Origin: JAABRE01 sp964413275
Lineage (GTDB): Bacteria > Cyanobacteriota > Cyanobacteriia > Cyanobacteriales > JAABRE01
Length of the DNA stretch: 40,214 nt
Direction: 5' to 3'
NCBI GenBank assembly: GCA_964413275.1
Contig: CAYPSO010000038.1
Span: 1-40,214 of the forward strand
The notes under the pieces are model-generated. The model was not told where the DNA came from, made no database searches, and worked only from the letters and a program-made list of their open reading frames with translations. Every line of letters begins with the position of its first letter. Within the stretch, counting starts at the first letter, position 1. Positions 7,224-14,393 of this stretch are shown piece by piece. Made by a program: the position numbers and the translations under genes.

Positions 7224-8498
7224 TTAAATCGTGACTAAAGTTTTAGGTTTTATTGGCTGTTGATCATGAATTAAAGATTGATAAAGTTCAGATAGCTCGT
7301 CATTAAGCTGATTAATATCGTACTTTTCCTCTACTTTGTGTCTTCCCGCCGCCCCAAAGCTTGGCCAAATTTCAGGATTTTTCAGGAAATAAATCAGTTT
7401 TTCGGCGATCGCATCGGGATTTTTTTCGGGAACGAGAAAACCTGAGACTCCATCTTCTACCAATTCAGGAATACCACCGTGATAGGTACTAACCACAGGT
7501 AAACCCATAGCCATAGCTTCTTTGAGGGTATTAACAGGAGCATCCTGATTACCATCGGCGGCGGTAATACTAGGAGCAACAAATAAATGACATTGATTGA
7601 GGATTTTAATAATTTCTTGTTGTTCCTTCCAACCGTGGAATATTACAAAAGGCTCAATTTTTAGTTCTTGGATTAGGGTTTGAAAAGATTCTTTAAGGGG
7701 CCCATCACCGATAATGTGATATTCGATGTTGTGATACTCTTGAATAATTTGGGGAATGGCTCGAATTACATATTCAATGCCTTTTTTCTCCACCAAACGA
7801 CCTGTAGTAGCAATTCTAATTCGACCATCAGCAGGTAAATAACGAGGTTGAAAGTTAAAGCGACTACAGTCAATACCAGAACCATGAACCACAATTTTAT
7901 TACTAGCACAGCCTAAATTGATGGCTTTTTGTCGGAAAAACTCACAATTAGCTAAGAAAAAATCACCTTGCTCAAAAAGTTCCTCATAAATATTTTCACC
8001 ATGCTCTTGGACATAGCGACTAACATCAAAGCCCCGAAAAGTAGTAATCAACTTACCTTGAAGTAATCCCGCATCCCGGAATTGCATCCCCATAACCCCA
8101 AAAGTACCAAACTGACAATGGATCATGTCGTAGGGTTTTTTACCAAGGAAAGGAAAAGAGCGGAAAAATAGTAACCAAGATTTTGCTGGTTTGCCATACT
8201 TAGGATTGCGCATTTTTAGGCAAGCAAGGGAATTTTTGTGTAAATTAGCCAAGATTAAAGCCCAAGCTTTCAGGGGGCGCAGCCATTTTGCTTGGGGACG
8301 TTCCGGTGGATAATAAGTACGTTCCAAAAGACGGTATTTTTCTACATCAGGATGAACTTTATCTGTATGCTCGATGGGAGGTCCTTGGACAGCATAAATA
8401 TCTACCTCATGCCCTTGTTTCACTAATCCTGAAATTTGATTCAGAATAAATGGTTCTGAAATAACTGGAAATCGTCCGAAAATAAAAGCAATTCTCAT
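7224..8498 (-). CDS. Glycosyltransferase family 4 (GT-B fold), copy B
   Basis: 424 residues, homologous over its whole length to 3994-5268. Shared stretches include VHGSG, GRLVEKKGIEY, APVNTLKEAMAMGLPV and STYHGGIPELVEDGVSGFL. The N-terminus begins MRIAFIFGRFPVISEPFILN. The donor-site acidic motif is intact, so both copies should be active. Divergence is concentrated in the N-terminal acceptor half (about residues 85-130), which suggests different acceptors or successive additions. It is separated by 46 nt from the phosphatase stop upstream and 28 nt from the sulfotransferase start downstream. Confidence 0.93.
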   Translation of the reverse strand: MRIAFIFGRFPVISEPFILNQISGLVKQGHEVDIYAVQGPPIEHTDKVHPDVEKYRLLERTYYPPERPQAKWLRPLKAWALILANLHKNSLACLKMRNPKYGKPAKSWLLFFRSFPFLGKKPYDMIHCQFGTFGVMGMQFRDAGLLQGKLITTFRGFDVSRYVQEHGENIYEELFEQGDFFLANCEFFRQKAINLGCASNKIVVHGSGIDCSRFNFQPRYLPADGRIRIATTGRLVEKKGIEYVIRAIPQIIQEYHNIEYHIIGDGPLKESFQTLIQELKIEPFVIFHGWKEQQEIIKILNQCHLFVAPSITAADGNQDAPVNTLKEAMAMGLPVVSTYHGGIPELVEDGVSGFLVPEKNPDAIAEKLIYFLKNPEIWPSFGAAGRHKVEEKYDINQLNDELSELYQSLIHDQQPIKPKTLVTI

Positions 8499-8544
8499 GA
8501 TATTTTTTGGTGGGTAATTATTTTAATTAGTTTTCAAATGAATT

Positions 8545-9756
8545 CTATTTCTCCCCCAAGTTGGGCGAGAGGGAATGCTCACCAAGAGAGGTTTCCTCGC
8601 CATATCCCCTGGAAGCTTGGGGGGCGAAAACCTGATTTAAACTTTTATCGAGGATCAAATGCTTAAGGCTAAAGATATTCATAGCTTGTAAAATCGGAGG
8701 ATGATCCGTAGCAGGATATTGAATAACACTGAGAGTTTCAGGTTGCAATTGTAAACGCCAACTTTGGCTTTTTTCCATGCCTATAACTTGACTTAACAAA
8801 GATGCGATCGCCTCTGAAGAAGCTAAAACTAGACCCGTCGTTAGCCCATTGCAATTCCTTTTCTGTAGTAATGTCTGTTGCCAAATTTCAGTAAAATCTT
8901 GACGCAACACCTGAAGTTGAACAGTTTCGGGATGCCGTTCTAAGATTTTTGTCAGGGGATAATTACTCAGACTAAATTGAATGGATACCCCATCTAATAA
9001 AGCAGTAAGTTTGCGATCTTGATTTAGTTGAGTATCTTGACTCGGAATCAACAATAACCGCAGTCCTTTTCCCCCTTCTTGAGGTTGAGGTAAAATTTCT
9101 TTACCATCAGAAATAAGATTAACTGCTTCCAATTGAGCCGAACTTAGTTCTCCATTGGGAAAGTGTAAAATATTGACAGCACAGTTAGACTGCTGGATAG
9201 TATGGTAGTGATAGGGAGATATTCCCAGTGCAGTGGCGATGGCAGCCCGATTTGTGCCACCATGAGCTACTATCAGTAAAGTTTGGTTGTTATGGCGAGG
9301 TAAAACCTCTTGCCAAAATTGTCGCAGACGCTTATAAAGGTCAAGGGCAGGATAGAAGTTTTGCTTAACTCCTTCTCGTACAATCTCCATAGCCAATTGA
9401 TGAGGTTTTTGTTTCCAAAGGAGATACTCTGTGGCAAATTGTTGACGCACCTGTTGAAAAGATATTCCTTGCCAACTGGGTAAGTCAGTTTCTCGTAATA
9501 AAGGAACAACATGAATTTGCTGAGGATTGACTCCATACTTCATAGCTTCTAATATTTGACCAGTTGTTTCTTGAGCCCGTTTCAGAGGACTGGTATAAAC
9601 TGCATCAAACTTAATTTCCCTTAAAAAAGCTCCAGTTTCTCTGGCGGTTTGATGGCCTGCTTCTGTCAAGATAGATTCATCACAACAGCCTTGATATAGT
9701 CCCAAAGCATTATAGGTGCTTTGACCGTGACGTATTAGTATAACCCTAGTTCCCAT
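8545..9756 (-). CDS. Histidine phosphatase-superfamily protein with extra C-terminal half
   Basis: 403 residues. The N-terminal 210 residues form a phosphoglycerate-mutase-like histidine phosphatase. It has LIRHGQSTYN (catalytic His10), YTSPLKRAQET and the second His in VAHGGTN (about residue 165). Residues 220-370 look like a second, degenerate domain without an RHG motif. The last 26 residues come from a palindromic repeat (8551-8626). In a glycosyltransferase/sulfotransferase operon it might dephosphorylate a sugar phosphate, a lipid-linked intermediate or PAP. The last is speculative, as PAP phosphatases normally belong to another family. A 21-nt gap separates it from the ABC gene upstream. 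Confidence 0.85.
   Translation of the reverse strand: MGTRVILIRHGQSTYNALGLYQGCCDESILTEAGHQTARETGAFLREIKFDAVYTSPLKRAQETTGQILEAMKYGVNPQQIHVVPLLRETDLPSWQGISFQQVRQQFATEYLLWKQKPHQLAMEIVREGVKQNFYPALDLYKRLRQFWQEVLPRHNNQTLLIVAHGGTNRAAIATALGISPYHYHTIQQSNCAVNILHFPNGELSSAQLEAVNLISDGKEILPQPQEGGKGLRLLLIPSQDTQLNQDRKLTALLDGVSIQFSLSNYPLTKILERHPETVQLQVLRQDFTEIWQQTLLQKRNCNGLTTGLVLASSEAIASLLSQVIGMEKSQSWRLQLQPETLSVIQYPATDHPPILQAMNIFSLKHLILDKSLNQVFAPQASRGYGEETSLGEHSLSPNLGEK
8551..8626. repeat. GC-rich nested palindromic repeat forming the 3' end of the phosphatase gene
   Basis: CCCCCAAG (8553-8560) pairs with CTTGGGGG (8616-8623), and GGCGAG (8564-8569) with CTCGCC (8596-8601). The repeat encodes about the last 26 residues of the phosphatase and supplies an in-frame end. 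It shares GCTCACCAAGAGA and GGTTTCCTC with the repeat at 36678-36782. Confidence 0.65.
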
Positions 9757-9777
9757 TACTTATCCTCCTTAAAATTT

Positions 9778-11610
9778 TTAACTATGAACTATAAACTCGG
9801 AGCTAATCTGATAGAGCTTGGCGTAATGTCCGCCTTGTTGCATTAATTGACTATGAGTTCCCCGTTCAAGAATCCTGCCTTCTTCCAGATAAAGAATTAA
9901 GTCTGCATTTTCCACTGAGCGCAGGTGATGGGAAATGATAAATGTGGTCTTTCCTTGAGTCAGACGCTCAAATGCGTCATTAACTGCTTGTTCGCTGGCA
10001 TTATCTAAACCCGTTGTTGGCTCATCGAGGATAATGATTGGTGCTTGACGAATAGCTGCTCTGGCGATGGCAATCCTTTGTCTTTGTCCTCCTGATAGGT
10101 TTGCTCCTCTTTCCCCTAAGACAGTGTTATAGCCTTGGGGGAGTCTAATAATAAAATCGTGAGCATTGGCCAGGCGTGCTGCTCGCTTAATTTCAGCCTC
10201 AGTTGCGCCTAATTTGCCATAAGCAATGTTTTCTCGCACAGTAGAGGCAAACAGGATACTATCTTGGAGAACTACGCTAATTTGCCCGCGTAAGGACTCT
10301 AACTTGTACTCCCGTATATCCTGTCCGTCGATGAGAATACGACCAGTTACTGGATCGTAAAGGCGAAGGAGTAAGCTAATTAAAGTAGATTTACCACTTC
10401 CAGAAGGGCCAACAATAGCTATTTTTTGACCGGGTTGTATCTCAAGGTTAATATCATGCAAAATAGTTGATGTTGCTTCATAACTAAACGATACATCTTC
10501 AAACCTTACTGAACCAAAGAAAGGATGAGCTTTTTTGGCTCTGGGTAAATCTTTCACACAAGGTTGATATTCCAAAATATCTAACACCCGCTCCCCTGAA
10601 GCTGTCGCTTTAGCCATTTGCCCCACTTGATCGGCAAACTTACGCATTGGGGGTTCAAAGGATTCTTTAATATAGGTAATAAAAATAAGTAAGTCTCCCG
10701 GAGTCAGAGTCTTGTTCAATACCAGTTGGGAGCCCCGCCAAAGCACAAGGGCAACCAAAAAGGAAATTAACACCTGGATGGTACGATTGAGCAAGGCCGA
10801 CAGTTTTAATGATTCTGTACTTTCTTGAAGATTGACCTGATTTTCTGCCCAGAAAACATTTTCTATGGCTTCGTGGAGAGCTAGAGCCTGAATGACTTTA
10901 ATCGCTCCGATGGTTTCGCTGGCAGTTGAAGCTAATACACCTTCTGAGTGGCGATGACGACGAGCCGCTTTGCGAATACGGGTAATTAGATTGCGTACCA
11001 AAAATAAAAAAATTGGGAAAAGGCCTATAGCAATCAAAGCTAATTCCCAATTAAGGGAAAACATAACCCAAACCATGCCAATCAAGGATAAAGCATTAGT
11101 CAAAAATGGTACAATGGCATTGATGACAACATTACGAAGTCTTTCAATATCTGCGGTTACACGGGTAATTAAATCACCGCTTTTAAACTTATGGTGAAAG
11201 GAAAGGGAAAGTCTTTGCAGATGATTAAAAAGCTGGCAACGAACCTGAGCTAAAATCTCTACTGTTGCTAGTGCCATTCCTAATTTACTTAGATAGCCAG
11301 CAAAAGCACTTAAGGCGGTGATGGCAACTATGGAAGAGGCCAGCAAACTCAACAGGATCATGGGAGGAATTTCCTGTACCCATTGCATTTGAATAAAGCT
11401 ATTGTCTGTATTGTTAATTAATATGCGATCGAATATAAATTTCAGCGGCCAAGGTTTGAGTAATCTAAAAGCGGTATCTGCTAATAGGGCGACAAATGAA
11501 CCCGCAATCAGAAACTTTTGCTGACCAATATAAGGAGAAAACTTTAGCAAAATTTTCCATAGTCCGGGTAAAACAGTTGTTAAGTCTTTTTCTTTAGTGC
11601 GATAACCCAT
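9778..11610 (-). CDS. ABC transporter, fused permease and ATPase (MsbA/HepA-like exporter)
   Basis: 610 residues. An N-terminal transmembrane domain of about six helices (residues 30-330) is followed by a nucleotide-binding domain. Walker A is GPSGSGKST (about 394-402), the signature is LSGGQRQR, Walker B is IIILDEPT and the H-loop is IISHH. A homodimer would be a full exporter in the inner membrane. Family relatives flip lipid A, glycolipids or polysaccharide precursors; HepA is one example, needed for heterocyst polysaccharide. Here it lies 2 nt after a glycosyltransferase gene, so it is the natural flippase for the operon's product. No peptidase domain is present, so it is not a bacteriocin exporter. 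Confidence 0.93.
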   Translation of the reverse strand: MGYRTKEKDLTTVLPGLWKILLKFSPYIGQQKFLIAGSFVALLADTAFRLLKPWPLKFIFDRILINNTDNSFIQMQWVQEIPPMILLSLLASSIVAITALSAFAGYLSKLGMALATVEILAQVRCQLFNHLQRLSLSFHHKFKSGDLITRVTADIERLRNVVINAIVPFLTNALSLIGMVWVMFSLNWELALIAIGLFPIFLFLVRNLITRIRKAARRHRHSEGVLASTASETIGAIKVIQALALHEAIENVFWAENQVNLQESTESLKLSALLNRTIQVLISFLVALVLWRGSQLVLNKTLTPGDLLIFITYIKESFEPPMRKFADQVGQMAKATASGERVLDILEYQPCVKDLPRAKKAHPFFGSVRFEDVSFSYEATSTILHDINLEIQPGQKIAIVGPSGSGKSTLISLLLRLYDPVTGRILIDGQDIREYKLESLRGQISVVLQDSILFASTVRENIAYGKLGATEAEIKRAARLANAHDFIIRLPQGYNTVLGERGANLSGGQRQRIAIARAAIRQAPIIILDEPTTGLDNASEQAVNDAFERLTQGKTTFIISHHLRSVENADLILYLEEGRILERGTHSQLMQQGGHYAKLYQISSEFIVHS

Positions 11611-11612
11611 GT

Positions 11613-12812
11613 TTAGTTCGTAGTTGAGAAAACTTTATTGGATAAAAACTTTTGTAATTCGGTAGCTGTTTTTTGCGCTCCCTCAAGATTTAAAAGTTTA
11701 GAGGTATTAGCAATTGACGGTTGTTTGAGACTGTTGAGAATGCGCTGGGCTAGGAGATTTGGTTTTAGTTCCTCGCTCGTGATAACTTCGACTAGTCCCA
11801 TTTGTGCTAATTTGCGAGTACGTACCAATTGTTCTTTGTCTTGGTCATAATGACCAATGGGGACAACTAAGGATTTTACTCCTGTTTTAAGAATGTTCAT
11901 GGTGGTGTTATAGCCCGTAAGACTTATGGAAAGCTCTGCTGTCTTCATATATTCAGGTAAGCAAGAAGTAAACCGACGCAGATTGACATTTTTATATTCA
12001 GCACTCATTTGTTGCAGTTGCTGAAATTGTGATTCTGGTAGAAAAGGCCCAGTAAAAATCTGTAAACAATGGGGTATATGCTTCTCTAGGATTGGACTAG
12101 CAAGAATCACTGCTTGTAATAATTCATAACCAAGTCTGCCACCACCTACGCTGACGACAATCAGGGGATTTTCTTGATTAATACTGGCCAGAAAATGCTC
12201 ATCTTCTTGGGTTTTTTCTCCAGTAGCCGATTGCGCTACAAATCCGGTATATTTAATCTCACAATTTAGTTCTTGATAGCGGGGGAAAGTCTCGCCAAAG
12301 CTCTGAAATTCTGAATCTGCATGGACAAAAATTAGATCGAAATAGGAATTTATTAATTCGCAAATAATATCTGCTTCTTCTGCCAAGGTTGCCCTACCAA
12401 TTACATCTCGCAAACTACAGGCAATCTTGGTGGATGGTGCAGTTGTTTTAATGTGTTTGAGTAAAGGTAATAATTCAAAAAATAATTTATGTCGTCCAAA
12501 GGGAAAAAACTCTGTAATTAAGCAATCTGGCTGGATTCTGTCAAAGGTTTCTATGAGTAAATTTTTACGGCTTTCCTTGACTGCTTCCACACTGCTACAA
12601 TCTCCCGGAATTTGGAATTTTCCATCTTCTAACCAAAGTGCTGGTAAGGAAATTAATTCTATTTCGGCAGGCATTTCAAATCCAGTAATGGTTGGGCCTC
12701 CGTTAAGAAAATAAACCTGAAAATACTTGGCTAAATTACGGGCAATTTCCGTACTTCTGACTAAATGACCCATACCTGTTAGATACTGGCAATAAAACAT
12801 TATTTTTTGCAT
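11613..12812 (-). CDS. COG4671/GT28-like glycosyltransferase 1
   Basis: 399 residues. The N-terminal glycine-rich loop GMGHLVRSTEIARNL is typical of MurG-like GT-B enzymes. The C-terminal donor site includes VSVGGGRLGYELL and SLTGYNTTMNILKTG, then VVPIGHYDQDKEQLVRT. It resembles the neighbouring gene at 12878-14155 in plan and motifs (GYNT), so the two are distant paralogues and may add successive sugars. It lies 2 nt from the ABC exporter, implying translational coupling. Donor and acceptor are not identifiable; bacterial GT28 members often work on membrane-lipid acceptors. Confidence 0.85.
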   Translation of the reverse strand: MQKIMFYCQYLTGMGHLVRSTEIARNLAKYFQVYFLNGGPTITGFEMPAEIELISLPALWLEDGKFQIPGDCSSVEAVKESRKNLLIETFDRIQPDCLITEFFPFGRHKLFFELLPLLKHIKTTAPSTKIACSLRDVIGRATLAEEADIICELINSYFDLIFVHADSEFQSFGETFPRYQELNCEIKYTGFVAQSATGEKTQEDEHFLASINQENPLIVVSVGGGRLGYELLQAVILASPILEKHIPHCLQIFTGPFLPESQFQQLQQMSAEYKNVNLRRFTSCLPEYMKTAELSISLTGYNTTMNILKTGVKSLVVPIGHYDQDKEQLVRTRKLAQMGLVEVITSEELKPNLLAQRILNSLKQPSIANTSKLLNLEGAQKTATELQKFLSNKVFSTTN

Positions 12813-12877
12813 CTATTTAATATCCTGTTAGAAACTTTACTTATTTTTATTTGTAGTTTTTATGAAAGAAGTACCGT

Positions 12878-14155
12878 TTAGGCTACTATCATTTGTTCGC
12901 AAGATTGAGGAGGTAGAGTCGATAATCGCCAAGAAAATCTGGTTTTCCATTTCTGTGCTTGATCTTGATCTAGAAGTTGCCGAAAATATTGGCTTATCCG
13001 AGGGAGTGCATTAAGATCTACACTTTGGCAGCGATCTAAATGGGGTGTTTTTTCCTCTAATTCATCGACCAGAGCTTGGATTAAATCTTCAGAGGTTAAT
13101 TTATCTGGATGAATCCAACGGAATACATTTAGAGTTGCCATTCGTTCCACCCGTAAGAGTTGTTCCTGCACTGGTTGCTGACGGGGAACTATAATTGCTC
13201 GTTTTCCTAAAGAGAGAATTTCGCAAACGGTATTATAGCCACCCATGGAAACTACCACATCCGCAGCATTCATATAACTATCCAAATTGGGAGTAAACTC
13301 TAACATTTGCACTTGGGGATAGGAACTAGCTGTTTGATATAGTAGTTGGCGTTTTTCTGTGGGCATTTCTGGCCCGCAAACTATAACGTGCCTCACAGAT
13401 AAGTCTTGAATTACAGTTTGATTGTTAATTAAACCTTGCAAATAAGTGTGTAATAGCTGCTCTCCATCTCCCCCTCCACCAGCAGTGATTAGTACCATTT
13501 TATGGTGAGGTGAAATACCTAAATCTTGGCGCACTTGAGCTTGGGGAATAAGATCGATTCCTCGGCGAATATAACCGCAGAAACGTACTTTTTCAGCCAC
13601 AGATATGGGAAACTGGTATTCTTGACGGATATCAAAGATGTCAGAAGTTCCTGCAACCCAAACTTGGTCGTAATACTTGTCAATGATGTTGTAATAATTA
13701 TTTTTTTGCCATTGGTCAATTGTTTCTTCTGGAGTATCTAATATGTCTCGCAACATTAAAACCAGTTTACATTCTGGATGATTGACCTTAAGATCGTACA
13801 GAGATGGCATTAGTTCTCCTTCTAATCCGACAGGTTTTTTATCTACCAGAAATAAATCCGGCTGAAAATTGGCGATTACCGTTTGGATAAGTTGCGATCG
13901 CAATTGCATGGTGTCTTCTAAGGGTGTATCTAAGAACCGAACTCCAAGTTTTCCTTCTTTACATCTACTTACACAGGGCAACTTAATATAGTCCAACCCA
14001 CGAGGTAATCGCAAACTGTGTAGTGCAGGAGAACCAGACAGAACTAGAATGGAAAGACTAGGAATTGTTTGGAGTAGATGTTGGCAAATAGCTAACATTC
14101 TTCTAATATTTCCTAATCCAAAGGCATCGTGGGAGTAAACCAGTAGTTTCATCAA
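12878..14155 (-). CDS. COG4671/GT28-like glycosyltransferase 2, first gene of the glycan operon
   Basis: 425 residues. The N-terminal loop is AFGLGNIRRMLAICQHLL and the C-terminal donor site is ITAGGGGDGEQLL followed by VVSMGGYNTVCEILSLGKR and VPRQQPVQEQLLR. It starts MMKLL; either of the two ATG codons (14155 or 14152) could be used. It is the most upstream minus-strand gene before the fusA terminator region, so the operon promoter should lie in 14156-14290, where a perfect 16-bp dyad is found. A 65-nt gap separates it from the next gene. The sugar is unknown. Confidence 0.85.
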   Translation of the reverse strand: MMKLLVYSHDAFGLGNIRRMLAICQHLLQTIPSLSILVLSGSPALHSLRLPRGLDYIKLPCVSRCKEGKLGVRFLDTPLEDTMQLRSQLIQTVIANFQPDLFLVDKKPVGLEGELMPSLYDLKVNHPECKLVLMLRDILDTPEETIDQWQKNNYYNIIDKYYDQVWVAGTSDIFDIRQEYQFPISVAEKVRFCGYIRRGIDLIPQAQVRQDLGISPHHKMVLITAGGGGDGEQLLHTYLQGLINNQTVIQDLSVRHVIVCGPEMPTEKRQLLYQTASSYPQVQMLEFTPNLDSYMNAADVVVSMGGYNTVCEILSLGKRAIIVPRQQPVQEQLLRVERMATLNVFRWIHPDKLTSEDLIQALVDELEEKTPHLDRCQSVDLNALPRISQYFRQLLDQDQAQKWKTRFSWRLSTLPPQSCEQMIVA

Positions 14156-14259
14156 TTACATTAGCCCTTCAGTGAATAATAAGGAATTGATTACATTAAG
14201 TCTTGTTGCAATCTTATTTTGAGTATCTATCTGGTTTATAAATTAAACATGAAATTAAA

Positions 14260-14275
14260 ATGAGAATTTTCTCAT
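14260..14275. promoter_or_regulatory. Perfect 7-2-7 dyad upstream of the glycan operon
   Basis: ATGAGAA (14260-14266), TT, then TTCTCAT (14269-14275) form a perfect inverted repeat about 105 nt upstream of the first glycosyltransferase start. It could be an operator for a dimeric regulator or simply a small hairpin. AT-rich DNA makes chance dyads fairly common. Confidence 0.3.
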
Positions 14276-14290
14276 CAAATTCTGAAGACG

Positions 14291-14336
14291 AAAAAGCCCC
14301 CCTTTACTTCTTAAAAAAAGAATATAAAACGAGGGC
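14291..14336 (-). terminator. Candidate intrinsic terminator of fusA
   Basis: Read on the minus strand, GCCCTC (14336-14331) pairs with GGGGGC (one G-U pair), with an inner TTCTT/AAGAA stem, and is followed by TTTTT (14295-14291). The position, about 60 nt after the fusA stop and before the glycan operon, fits an intrinsic terminator. Confidence 0.5.
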
Positions 14337-14393
14337 AATTATTATGAGTGAATTATAGAAATGTTAAAGGTAGTTAGGCTATAACTAATAAGT

